Below are positions 1 to 9,100 of a stretch of DNA of 64,000 nt, piece after piece. Each line of letters begins with the position of its first letter. Positions within the stretch are counted from its first letter, which is position 1. The translations under genes were made by a program, and so were the position numbers. The notes below the pieces were generated by a model. That model ran no database searches. It saw only the letters and a program-made list of their open reading frames with translations, and was not told the origin of the DNA. The DNA is from FEN-1191 sp964528845. Its GTDB lineage: Bacteria; Pseudomonadota; Gammaproteobacteria; Steroidobacterales; Steroidobacteraceae. The stretch spans positions 62,001 to 126,000 of the forward strand of contig CAZGVE010000001.1 in assembly GCA_964528845.1 (NCBI GenBank), in the 5' to 3' direction.

Positions 1-174
1 TCCGGGGGAGCCCGGCACGCACAGCAGCGGCGTGGCCTCATCGAAGCCACCGCCTCCCGGGATCGCGTAGCGCATGTGCAGCTGCCCATAGCGGCAGTCG
101 AAGTAGGCGCGACGCACGCGCGTCTCGGCCGGGGCGGGTGTGGTGGCACGTCGGGCTCTGATCATCTGCGGCAT
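1..174 (-). CDS. alpha/beta hydrolase, N-terminal fragment
   Basis: The first 58 codons are visible, and the gene continues beyond the left edge of the window. The ATG at 174 follows an AAGGGTG ribosome-binding site. After a short basic N-terminus comes a stretch containing YFDCRYGQLHMRYA and then TPLLCVPGSPG. This matches the usual start of small alpha/beta hydrolases: a first beta strand ending in GQLHxR, then a P-L-L-hydrophobic strand leading to the oxyanion loop. The oxyanion loop normally reads HG or HQ; here it reads PGSPG, which is unusual. The catalytic Ser-Asp-His residues are outside the window, so the substrate cannot be guessed. It is divergent from fbp. Confidence 0.5.
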   Translation of the reverse strand, partial: MPQMIRARRATTPAPAETRVRRAYFDCRYGQLHMRYAIPGGGGFDEATPLLCVPGSPG

Positions 175-384
175 CACCCTTGAGGTCCTGCGAACACACA
201 TTCATCGTCCGACATGGCCGGATCGACGGGCTGGCCGACGATTATTCCGCAATCGCGCGCGCCGGCTTGCGACCCACTGCCCAACTTCGCGTGAGCAAGT
301 CCCTGGCGTGTCGACATAACGGGGCACGCTCCACCCCGTGTGATTCTGCGTCGGCCGCCGGGCCGCAGCAACCGCTGGAAAACC

Positions 385-392
385 TATATAGT
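385..392 (+). promoter_or_regulatory. candidate -10 element of fbp
   Basis: A TATATAGT stretch ends only 6 nt before the ATG chosen for fbp, and no ribosome-binding site lies between them. If this is the -10 box, transcription would start at or next to the ATG and the mRNA would be leaderless. No convincing -35 hexamer is visible. The rest of 175-398 shows no other feature. Confidence 0.3.
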
Positions 393-398
393 CGGGTC

Positions 399-1433
399 AT
401 GTCCAGCGCGCCCGGCCCCGTCAATACCGAGATCCCGGCGGGCTCGCGCCACCACGGCAATGCCCCCGTCACGCTTCAGGCGCACATGCTGCAGCAGCAG
501 GCGGTCCACCCGCAGGCGACGGGCACGTTCTCATGGATACTCTCGGCGCTGTCGATCTCGGCCAAGATCATTGCCGCCAGGGTGCGCTGCGCGCGACTCG
601 AGGACGTGCTCGGCCAGGCCGGCAGCCAGAACGTGCAGGGCGAGCAGCAGCAGAAGCTCGATGTGATCGCCAACGAGGTGCTGCTACGTACGCTCGGGGG
701 GCGCGAAGGAGTCGCGATCGTTGCCTCGGAGGAGAACGAGGAACCGGTCATCCTGCGCACGGCGCGCGCGGGTGAGCAAAAGTATTGCGTGCTGTTCGAT
801 CCGCTGGACGGTTCCTCGAACCTGGACGTGTGCGGCGCCGTAGGCACCATTTTCAGCATTCTGCGCCATGATCCGAGGCTGCGACCCGAGGATTCTTTGC
901 TGCAGAGCGGGATGCGGCAGGTCGCCGCGGGTTACGTGCTGTACGGATCCTCCACCGTGTTCGTGCTGAGTGTGGGCGCCGGCGTGGACATGTTCGTGCT
1001 CGATCCACTGATCGGCGCGTTCGTGCGCGTGGCCGAGCAGCTGCGCATACCCGCCACGAACCCGACCTACTCGGTAAACGAGGGCAACAGCCGCAGTTTC
1101 CCCGACGGCTACCGGCGCTACCTGGACTGGGCGCAGGAACGCGGCTACTCGAGCCGCTACGTCGGCGCAATGGTCGCCGACGCCCATCGCATCCTGCTCA
1201 AGGGCGGAGTATTCCTGTATCCGCCCACGGCCAAGGCGCCGCAGGGCAAGCTGCGCCTCATGTACGAGGCCAATCCGATCGGCATGATCATCGAGCAGGC
1301 CGGCGGCAAGGCCTATGCCGGTCCGGGACGACCCATCCTGGAAATTGCCCCGGGCGGCATTCATGAGCGCACTCCGGTGATCCTCGGCAGCACGGCGGAG
1401 GTAGATCACGTGCTGCGTCACCTCCAGGCCTGA
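399..1433 (+). CDS. fbp: fructose-1,6-bisphosphatase class I
   Basis: This cytoplasmic enzyme hydrolyses fructose-1,6-bisphosphate to fructose-6-phosphate, the committed step of gluconeogenesis. From the ATG at 399 it has 344 residues, close to the family's 330-340. The class I pattern is clear: ENVQGE-like NVQGEQQQKLD, the metal-binding SEENEE, the active-site DPLDGSSNLD, VAAGYVLYGSS, and the substrate-binding stretches YSSRYVGAMVAD and GKLRLMYEANP near the C-terminus. The frame is open upstream to 180, but homology begins only around residue 25 from the 399 start, so the longer form is unlikely. The outer-membrane protein gene follows 26 nt downstream on the same strand. Confidence 0.93.
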   Translation: MSSAPGPVNTEIPAGSRHHGNAPVTLQAHMLQQQAVHPQATGTFSWILSALSISAKIIAARVRCARLEDVLGQAGSQNVQGEQQQKLDVIANEVLLRTLGGREGVAIVASEENEEPVILRTARAGEQKYCVLFDPLDGSSNLDVCGAVGTIFSILRHDPRLRPEDSLLQSGMRQVAAGYVLYGSSTVFVLSVGAGVDMFVLDPLIGAFVRVAEQLRIPATNPTYSVNEGNSRSFPDGYRRYLDWAQERGYSSRYVGAMVADAHRILLKGGVFLYPPTAKAPQGKLRLMYEANPIGMIIEQAGGKAYAGPGRPILEIAPGGIHERTPVILGSTAEVDHVLRHLQA

Positions 1434-1459
1434 ACGCGGCACGCAGTCGTTCCCGATCG

Positions 1460-3133
1460 ATGCGATGCTGCATTCGTCGACCCATCGAGTGGCACCACGC
1501 TCTGACGGTGCTGCTCGCCGCCGTGTTGTGTGGCGCGCCATGTTGCGACCCGGTGCTCGCGGCTTCGCCGCAAGCCGAGCCTATTCCATCGGACGCCGAG
1601 CTCGAGGCCAGCGGTGCGCGCATCGGTGCGATCGAGATCGATCGCCAGCAGATCTTCAATCTCCGGGATCCGCGCGAGGACTACTGGCTGTACAGCCTCG
1701 CTGATCACCTGCACGAGAACACGCGCGAATCCGCGATCCGTGCCCGGCTGCTGATCCGCACCGGCCAACCCTATTCGCGGGCCCTGATCGATGAGACCGC
1801 ACGCATCCTGCGCAGCAGCGCGCCGTACGTGCGCGAACCCGATATTCGGCCCGTGCGCTACCACGACGGCGTGGTGGACATCGGGATCGTCACGCACGAT
1901 GTCTGGACGCTGTCGCCGGCTTTCAACTTCGGGCGCAGCGGGGGCACCAACAGCACCAACTTCAACATCTCCGACGCGAACCTGTTGGGGTTCGGCAAGT
2001 CCGGCGAGGTCGGTCATTCAACCTCGGTGGACCGCAATTCGAGCTTCGCCTCCTGGTTCGATCCGAATGTCTGGGGAACTCGCTGGCAGGACGGCGTTCA
2101 GTACGCCAACAATTCGGACGGCAAGGTCTGGAGCATCATGGCCGGTCGCCCGTTCTATTCGCTGGAAACACCCTATGCATTCGGCGGCATCACCGGGGAC
2201 AACCGCGGTATCGTCACGCGCTACAGCCTCGGCCGGTCCTACGATTCCTATGCGCAGGATGAGCGTGTCACCGACCTCTACGTGGGCAAGGCACTGCTGG
2301 TCGAGGAGCGCTGGACCATCCGGGCGCTCGTGGGCTGGCGCCGGGACGATAGCCAATTCACACCGGCGAGCAACAGGACATTGCTCGGGCCGTTGCCGGC
2401 CGATCGCACCCTGGCCTACCCGTATGCGCGCGTGCAATGGATAGAGAACGACTTTGCCACCACACACAATCTCAATCAGATCGCCTTCACCGAGGATCTG
2501 CACTACGGTCTGTCGGCCAACTTCGGCCTGGGGTATTCGAGTCCGACGTTTGGCGCCGATCGCCGGGCGGTGCTGATCGATGGCTCGTTCACGCATGGCT
2601 GGCATTTTGGCGCCGGCCAGAATCTGTTTATCGGCGGCACCGCGGCCGGACGCCTGTCATCCGGGCAGCTGCAGGATGCGTTCGCCAGCGGCAACGCCAG
2701 CTATTACCTGACCACCTCGGAACAGACCAAGTTCGTGATCAAGCTGAGCGCGGATGAAGGCCATGCTCTGGACATCGATCACTTCCTGCAGCTCGGAGGC
2801 GATACGGGATTGCGCGGCTATCCGCTGCGCTACCAGAGCGGCAGCGGGCGCGGGCTGCTCAGCGTGGAAGAGCGGGTCTATACGCCCTGGTTTCCGTGGC
2901 GGCTGGTGCATGTGGGAGGCGCCGTGTTCTTCGATGCCGGCCGCACCTGGGGTACAGCGCCGATCCCCACGCCCTACCGGGGATTGCTCAAGGATTTCGG
3001 AGCCGGTCTGCGTCTCGGCAACGCCCGCTCCTCTTTCGGCAACGTCATTCACATCGACGCCGCCGTCCCGCTCGATGCGCAGGCCGACATCTCGAAGGTA
3101 CAGTTCCTGGTCAGTACCGAAAAGACGTATTAG
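1460..3133 (+). CDS. Omp85/BamA-TamA-like outer-membrane protein
   Basis: This is a 557-residue protein with an N-terminal signal peptide (hydrophobic core roughly residues 13-35, ending VLAASP). One POTRA-like region follows at about residues 45-150, with the sequence RTGQPYSRALIDE. The remainder alternates short aromatic- and glycine-rich segments as expected of a transmembrane beta barrel. GLRGYPLRYQ near residue 450 matches the conserved (V/L)RGY/F motif of the Omp85 surface-antigen domain, and the protein ends in an aromatic residue (Tyr), as many outer-membrane proteins do. With a single POTRA it is too small to be BamA itself. The client or ligand is unknown. It may be cotranscribed with fbp. 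Confidence 0.75.
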   Translation: MRCCIRRPIEWHHALTVLLAAVLCGAPCCDPVLAASPQAEPIPSDAELEASGARIGAIEIDRQQIFNLRDPREDYWLYSLADHLHENTRESAIRARLLIRTGQPYSRALIDETARILRSSAPYVREPDIRPVRYHDGVVDIGIVTHDVWTLSPAFNFGRSGGTNSTNFNISDANLLGFGKSGEVGHSTSVDRNSSFASWFDPNVWGTRWQDGVQYANNSDGKVWSIMAGRPFYSLETPYAFGGITGDNRGIVTRYSLGRSYDSYAQDERVTDLYVGKALLVEERWTIRALVGWRRDDSQFTPASNRTLLGPLPADRTLAYPYARVQWIENDFATTHNLNQIAFTEDLHYGLSANFGLGYSSPTFGADRRAVLIDGSFTHGWHFGAGQNLFIGGTAAGRLSSGQLQDAFASGNASYYLTTSEQTKFVIKLSADEGHALDIDHFLQLGGDTGLRGYPLRYQSGSGRGLLSVEERVYTPWFPWRLVHVGGAVFFDAGRTWGTAPIPTPYRGLLKDFGAGLRLGNARSSFGNVIHIDAAVPLDAQADISKVQFLVSTEKTY

Positions 3134-3138
3134 GCCCG

Positions 3139-4992
3139 CTAGAACATGCCGGAGGGATCGACTTCGCCCGAGGCCGGATCGACGGTACGCGCGGCGATGA
3201 AGTCCCCGGTGATCATCGAGTCGTAGCCCAGTCCGGGTCCCACCATCGGATACACACCCGCATCCGGATCGATGATGACCTCCAGGAACGCGGGGCCCTG
3301 GAAGCGCAGAAACTCCTCGATGACCGCCGGTACGTCCTGCCGCCGGTCCAGGCGCCGCGCCCACGGAAACGCGTCCGCAATCGCGGCGCGCACGAAATCC
3401 TTCTTGTGCAGCGACTTGTCGCTGCCCGAGAGGCGGCCCTTGAAGAACAGCTTCTGCCACTGCTTGACCATGCCGTCGCCGAAGTTGTTCAGCACGACGA
3501 CCTTGATCGGCAGGTCATAGGTCGTGACGGTCTCGAGTTCACCGAGGTTCATGCGGATGCTGGCATCGCCGTCGAAGTCGATCACGAGACGGCCGGGATT
3601 GGCGACCTGCGCACCGATCGCGGCCGGCAGGCCGAAGCCCATCGTGCCCATGCTGCCGGAGGTGAGCCATAGCCTCGGGGCGCTGAAATCGAACATCTGC
3701 GCGGCCCACATCTGGTGCTGACCCACCCCCGTCGTGATGATCGCCTCGCCGCGCGTGTGCCGGTTGATCTCCTCGATCACGTAGTGCGGCTGCACCAGCT
3801 CGCTGGCCCGGTCGTAGTTCATCGCGTGACGCGACTTGAGGGCCGCAAGCTCGGCGCGCCACGCCGCGAAATCAGTACGCGCACCGCCACGGCTCCGGTA
3901 GAACGCCAGCAGTGAGCGCAGCGCATCGCCCAGCAGCCCGATGTGGCTCCAGTGGGCGTGCTTGACCTTGTTGATCTCGGCCTGGTCGACGTCGAGGTGC
4001 GCGATGCGCCGCGCATTGCGCGCGAACTTGTGCGGATCACCGGCCACGCGGTCATCGAACCGCGCGCCCGCGGCGATCAGGAAGTCGCAGTCCTCGACCG
4101 CGTAATTGGCGAATGCGGCGCCGTGCATGCCGAGCATGCGCATCGAGAGCGGATGGGTCGTATCGATCGCGCCGATGCCCATCAACGTCGTGACTACCGG
4201 GATACCGAGCTCGGTCGCCAGTTCGGTCAGTGCGCCCGCGGCCTCGCCGTTGATGACGCCACCGCCGGCATAGATCAGCGGGCGTCGCGACTCCGATAGC
4301 AGCTGGAAGAAGCTGGACGCGAGGGCGTCCCCGAGCGCGTTGGACGTCACATCGTGCAGCCGCTGGCGATACCCCGGGATGGCGAGCTGGCCCTGGCCCT
4401 GGAACACGCCGGTCCAGTTCTGCATGTCTTTCGGAACGTCGATGACCACCGGTCCGGGACGCCCGGTACGCGCGATCTCGAACGCCGTGCGCATCGTGGC
4501 TTCCATCCGGTGCGGATCGGTAACCAGGAACACGTGCTTGGCGACCGATCCCATCAGGGAGGCCACGGGAGCCTCCTGGAACGCGTCCGTACCGACCGCG
4601 GCGGTCGCGACCTGGCCGCAGATGACCACAATCGGCACCGAGTCGGCCATGCAGTCACGGACCGGCGTGACGGTGTTGGTGGCACCGGGACCGGAGGTGA
4701 CCAGGCAGACCCCGACCCGGCCGGTCGAGCGCGCATAGCCCGCAGCCATGAACCCGGCGCCCTGCTCGTTCGCCGGCACGATCAGCGGTATCTGCCGGCC
4801 TGGCTTGAGCTTTTGCTCCTCGTTGAACACGAAGACAGCGTCGTAAGTCGGGAGGATTGCCCCGCCGCTGTAGCCAAAAATGGCCTCGACGCCCTCATCG
4901 GCGAGCACCTGCACGATCATCTGCGCGCCGGACATGACCTTTCCGGCCAGCGGATGGATCGGCGGCCGCACCAGCTTCGCACCCTCATTCAT
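3139..4992 (-). CDS. ilvB: acetolactate synthase large (catalytic) subunit
   Basis: This ThDP-dependent enzyme condenses pyruvate to acetolactate (or pyruvate with 2-oxobutyrate) in valine, leucine and isoleucine synthesis. It has 617 residues, slightly long for the family. The N-terminal ThDP-binding domain shows GYSGGAILPTYDA and TSGPGATNTVT. The central domain carries FAD-site residues around GMHGAAFANYA and GARFDDRV. The C-terminal ThDP domain has GLPAAIGAQ and the Mg-ThDP motif DFDGDASIRMN ending in NNFGDGMVKQWQ. A Met at residue 20 is an alternative start closer to homologues. Its regulatory partner ilvH is divergent across 103 nt rather than downstream. A CATAAT lies 6 nt before the ATG on the minus strand. 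Confidence 0.95.
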   Translation of the reverse strand: MNEGAKLVRPPIHPLAGKVMSGAQMIVQVLADEGVEAIFGYSGGAILPTYDAVFVFNEEQKLKPGRQIPLIVPANEQGAGFMAAGYARSTGRVGVCLVTSGPGATNTVTPVRDCMADSVPIVVICGQVATAAVGTDAFQEAPVASLMGSVAKHVFLVTDPHRMEATMRTAFEIARTGRPGPVVIDVPKDMQNWTGVFQGQGQLAIPGYRQRLHDVTSNALGDALASSFFQLLSESRRPLIYAGGGVINGEAAGALTELATELGIPVVTTLMGIGAIDTTHPLSMRMLGMHGAAFANYAVEDCDFLIAAGARFDDRVAGDPHKFARNARRIAHLDVDQAEINKVKHAHWSHIGLLGDALRSLLAFYRSRGGARTDFAAWRAELAALKSRHAMNYDRASELVQPHYVIEEINRHTRGEAIITTGVGQHQMWAAQMFDFSAPRLWLTSGSMGTMGFGLPAAIGAQVANPGRLVIDFDGDASIRMNLGELETVTTYDLPIKVVVLNNFGDGMVKQWQKLFFKGRLSGSDKSLHKKDFVRAAIADAFPWARRLDRRQDVPAVIEEFLRFQGPAFLEVIIDPDAGVYPMVGPGLGYDSMITGDFIAARTVDPASGEVDPSGMF

Positions 4993-5095
4993 CTGAAGAT
5001 TATGGCCGAGCGGGCCGCCGATTGGCTATTCTGGTCGTTCCGGCGGGGGGTTTACCCGCACATCGGCCCTGACGGCGCCGCGCGGACCGACAAGC
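4993..5095. promoter_or_regulatory. divergent ilvB/ilvH control region
   Basis: This 103-nt region separates the two acetolactate synthase subunit genes and must hold both promoters. Toward ilvB, CATAAT (minus strand) sits 6 nt before the ATG, suggesting a leaderless or very short leader. Toward ilvH, TATTCT near 5027-5032 is the best -10 candidate. Neither gene has a convincing Shine-Dalgarno sequence. I see no leader peptide rich in branched-chain codons and no attenuator stem with a T-run. Confidence 0.4.
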
Positions 5096-5632
5096 ATGCG
5101 TCACATAATAGGGATCCTGCTCCAGAACGAATCGGGCGCGCTCACGCGCGTGGCCGGCATGTTCTCGAGCCGCGGCTACAACATCGAATCGCTGTCGGTG
5201 GCGCCGACCGACGATCCGACGGTTTCGCGCCTCACCCTCGTGACCAGCGGCTCGGAGGCGGTCATCCTGCAGATCGCCAACCAGCTCAACAAGCTCGTGG
5301 ACGTGGTCAGCGTCGAGGACATGACGCGTGGCGAGCACATCGAGCGCGAGCTCGTACTGCTGAAATTGCGCGTCGACGCGATGCGCCGCGACACGGTGCG
5401 TGGGTTCGTGGTGCGTACCGGCGGCCGGGTGCTCGATCCATCCAGCGAGTGCTTCATCGTCGAACTGCTCGGCAGCGAGGCCGAGATCAATGGCTTCATG
5501 CGCTCGCTGGCCGCGCACGCCCAGCTGATCGAGGTGGTACGCAGCGGCGCGCTCGGAATCAGCCGCAACCAGCGTGCGCTGCGGCTGGTGGATACGGCGG
5601 CGCTGGCGGGGCAGTCCACCCCCTCGAACTAG
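5096..5632 (+). CDS. ilvH: acetolactate synthase small (regulatory) subunit
   Basis: This 178-residue regulatory subunit activates the large subunit and confers valine feedback inhibition. It begins with an ACT domain (residues 1-75: GILLQNESGALTRVAGMFSS, GYNIESLSVAPTDD) followed by the ALS_ss C-terminal domain (RGGRVLD-like GGRVLDPSSECFIVELLGSE). The ATG at 5096 gives the standard family N-terminus MRHIIGILLQNE. It is transcribed away from ilvB, so subunit stoichiometry is not set by a shared mRNA. Its TAG stop overlaps the TAG stop of the convergent P-II gene within the tetranucleotide CTAG. Confidence 0.95.
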   Translation: MRHIIGILLQNESGALTRVAGMFSSRGYNIESLSVAPTDDPTVSRLTLVTSGSEAVILQIANQLNKLVDVVSVEDMTRGEHIERELVLLKLRVDAMRRDTVRGFVVRTGGRVLDPSSECFIVELLGSEAEINGFMRSLAAHAQLIEVVRSGALGISRNQRALRLVDTAALAGQSTPSN

Positions 5633-5967
5633 AGCGCGGCGTTGTCGGTCTCGCCGGTGCGGATGCGGATCACGCGGTCGATGTCGGTGATGAAGATCTT
5701 GCCATCTCCGACCTTGCCGGTCTTGGCCGCCTTGAGCACTGCCTCGACGACCTGATCCACGAGATCGCTGCGCACCGCCACTTCGACTCGCGTCTTGGGC
5801 ACGAAGTCCACGACGTACTCGGCGCCGCGATAGAGTTCCGTATGCCCTCGCTGCCTGCCAAATCCCTTGACCTCGGTGACGGTCATTCCCGATACGCCGA
5901 TCTCCGACAATGCCGCCCGGACATCGTCGAGCTTGAAGGGCTTGATGATCGCGGTAATCAATTTCAT
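5629..5967 (-). CDS. glnB: nitrogen regulatory protein P-II
   Basis: This is a 112-residue trimeric P-II signal protein that senses ATP/ADP and 2-oxoglutarate and is uridylylated by GlnD. The start MKLITAIIKPFKLDDVR, the T-loop GFGRQRGHTELYRGAEY with the modifiable Tyr51, and the C-terminal GDGKIFITDIDRVIRIRTGE are all intact. Paralog type is ambiguous: Asp54 is GlnB-like, while Leu3 and the AAL C-terminus are GlnK-like. No amtB is adjacent. The upstream sigma-54 promoter indicates nitrogen-regulated expression, more typical of glnK. A GGGAG ribosome-binding site precedes the ATG. It lies 197 nt downstream of pyc. Confidence 0.93.
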   Translation of the reverse strand: MKLITAIIKPFKLDDVRAALSEIGVSGMTVTEVKGFGRQRGHTELYRGAEYVVDFVPKTRVEVAVRSDLVDQVVEAVLKAAKTGKVGDGKIFITDIDRVIRIRTGETDNAAL

Positions 5968-6020
5968 GCGAGAACTCCCGCTTCCATTTTCTTAGGGTCG
6001 GCACTCCGGCGTCTCGACGC

Positions 6021-6036
6021 TGCACCTTTCGTGCCA
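6021..6036 (-). promoter_or_regulatory. sigma-54 promoter of the P-II gene
   Basis: Read on the minus strand the site is TGGCAC, then GAAAG, then GTGCA. This differs by one base from the RpoN consensus TGGCAC-N5-TTGCA/T and has exact -24/-12 spacing. It would start transcription near 6010, giving a leader of about 43 nt before the P-II ATG. Half-site-like GCACC (6100-6104) and GGTGC (6142-6146) lie upstream where NtrC-type activators bind, but they do not form a clear palindrome. The remainder of 5968-6164 shows no other feature. Confidence 0.7.
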
Positions 6037-6164
6037 CGCCGGATCCAGGGCAAATGCGCCGCGCCCGTGCCCTGTGTCATCCCCATCCAAACTACCGCAG
6101 CACCACGCCGGGGCACTCAGTGTACGGCATTGCCCGCTGCTGGTGCGAAGTGTCGCGACCGGAA

Positions 6165-9100
6165 TCAGCGCAGCACCACCAGCAGGTCCTTGGCGTCGAC
6201 CTGCGTTCCGGGACGCACTACGACCTCCCCGACCAGTCCGTCAATCTCTGCCCGCACCGCGGCCTCCATCTTCATGGCCTCCAGCGTCGCGACTACGTCG
6301 CCGCGTGCCACCTTCTGACCCACCGCCACGCTGACCGAGGCGATCGTGCCGGGCATCGGGGCGCCGATGTGGCGCGGATTTCCGGTATCGACCTTGCGCT
6401 GCGGCGGCCGCGTCGGGACCTGGCTGCGATCCGTGACGCGGATCGAGCGCGGCGCCCCGTTGAGTTCGAAGAACACGGTGCGCGTGCCGTCTTCGTGCGG
6501 CTCGCTCTTGGTAACGTAGCGCACGATCAGCGTCTTTCCGGGTTCGAGATCGACGTTGATTTCCTGGCCAGGCTCCATGCCATAGAAGAACACCGGTGTC
6601 GGCAGGATCGCGACGTCGCTGAACCGGCGCCGGTCCGCCGCGTAGTCGGCGAACACCTTGGGGTACATCAGGTAAGAGGCGAATTGCGCATCCGTTACCG
6701 GATGCGCGGCGCGCGCGCTCGCCTCTGCGCGCAGCGCCTCCAGGTCGGCCGGCGGCATCAGCGCGCCGGGACGCGCCGTGCGCGGCGCGGCACCCTGCAG
6801 CACCTTGCGCTGCAGGCCCTCGGGGAAACCGCCGATCGGCTGCCCGAGATCGCCGCGAAACAGCTGGACGACCGACTCGGGAAATGCGATTTCGGTATCC
6901 GGGTCCAGCACTGCCTGGCGCGACAACCCGCTGGTGATCATCAGGATCGCCAGGTCGCCGACCACCTTGGACGTGGGTGTGACCTTGACGATGTCGCCGA
7001 ACATCTCGTTGACGTCGGCATAGGCGCGTGCGACTTCGGGCCAGCGCGCATCGTCGATGCCGAGTGATCGCGCCTGCTCGCGCAGGTTGGTGTACTGGCC
7101 TCCCGGCATGCCGTGGACGTATACCTCTGAAGCTCCGGCGCGATTGTCGCTCTCGAAGGCGCCGTAGGTCGCGCGCACCTGCGCCCAGTAGTGCGAGACC
7201 GTACGGACGTGCTCCGGGTCGAGGCCGGTGTCGTGGGGTCCGAAGCGCAGCGCCTCGACGATCGAGCCGAGGTTGGGCTGCGAAGTGAGACCGCTCATGG
7301 CATCCATCGCGCCGTCCACGGCATCGGCGCCGGCATCGATGGCCGCGAATACGCTGGCGGCGGCGATGCCGCTGGTGTCATGCGTATGGAAATGCACCGG
7401 CAGTCCGGTCTCGTCCTTGATGGCGCGGACCAGCGCGCGCGCCGCGTCCGGCTGGCACAGCCCGGCCATGTCCTTGATTCCAAGGATGTGCGTCCCCGCT
7501 GCCTTGAGCTTAGCAGCCAGCCGTACGTAGTAGTCGAGCGTGTACTTGCGCTCGCGCGGATTGCTGAGGTTGCCGGTGTAGCAGATCGCGGCCTCGCACA
7601 GCCGCCCGGATTCGCACACCGCGTCGATCGCGACGCGCATGTTCTCGACCCAGTTCAGCGAGTCGAACACCCGGAACAGGTCGATGCCGGTCGCGGCCGC
7701 CTGGCGCACGAAGTAGCGCACGACGTTGTCGGGATAGTTCGTGTAACCGACCGCGTTGGCCGAGCGCAGCAGCATCTGCAGCAGCAGATTCGGCATCGCG
7801 GTGCGCAGGCGCTCGAGGCGCTCCCAGGGATCCTCCTTCAGGAAGCGCATTGCCACGTCGAAAGTGGCGCCGCCCCAGCACTCGACCGACAGCAGCTGCG
7901 GCAGCAGCGCGGCATAGGTTGGCGCGATCGCCAGCATGTCGATGGTGCGCACGCGCGTCGCGAGCAGCGACTGGTGTGCGTCGCGCATCGTCGTGTCGGT
8001 GAGCAGCACGTTCGGTTGGGCGAGCATCCACTGCGCGAAGCGCTCAGGTCCCAGCTCGTCGAGCCGCTGCTTGCTGCCCGCGGGCGCCACCGCCGGAGCG
8101 GGGACCGGCAGCCGCGGCAGGCGCACGGGTGTCAGCCGCTCGGGCCGCTTGCGCCCCTTGACCTCCGGATTACCGTTGACCACGGTCTCGGCCACGAAGG
8201 TCAGGATGCGCGTGGCCCGGTCGCGCCGCTCGCCGGTCGCGAACAGTTCCGGCGTCTCGTCGATGAAACGTGTCGTGTACTCGCCGCGGGCGAAGCGCGG
8301 GTGGGTCACGATCTGGTCGAGGAAGCGCAGGTTCGTCGCGACGCCGCGGATCCGGAATTCCCACAGCGCGCGGTGCATGCGCGCGATCGACTCCTCCGGA
8401 GTGGCGGCCCAGGTCGTGACCTTCACCAGCAGCGAGTCGTAGGACCGCGTGATCACGGCACCGGTGTAGGCCGTACCGGCATCGGTACGCACGCCGAACC
8501 CGGCCGGACTGCGGTACGCGGTCATGCGGCCGTAGTCGGGCACGAAGTTGTTGTGCGGATCCTCGGTGGTCACGCGGCATTGCAGCGCGAAGTAGACGAG
8601 GTGAATGTCCGCCTGCCCAGGTACACCGCTGTCGGGTGCGCCGATGCGGGCGCCGTCGGCGATCCGCAGCTGCGACTTGACGAGGTCGATGCCGGTGGCG
8701 CATTCGGTCACGGTATGCTCGACCTGGATGCGGGGATTGACCTCGATGAAGTAGAACGAGCCCGTATCCGCATCCTGCAGGAACTCGACGGTGCCGGCGT
8801 TGCAGTAATGCGCGGCGTGCCCGATCCGCAGCGCCGCTTCGCACAGGCCGGCGCGCTCGGCATCGCTCAGGAACACGGCCGGTGCGCGCTCGACCACCTT
8901 CTGGTTGCGTCGCTGCACCGTGCAATCGCGCTCGTACAGGTGCACCAGATTGCCGTAGCCGTCGCCGAGGATCTGCACCTCGAGGTGACGCGCGCGGCGC
9001 ACGAGCTTCTCGAGGTATACCTCGTCATTGCCGAACGCGGCCTTGGCCTCGCGCCGCGCCAGCGGCAGCAGGTCGCTGAGCTGGCTATCACTCTCGATCA

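Noticed and set aside
4354..6318. 654-codon plus-strand frame across ilvB, ilvH and the P-II gene
   Set aside because: It runs antisense or out of frame through three well-identified genes and shows no domain.
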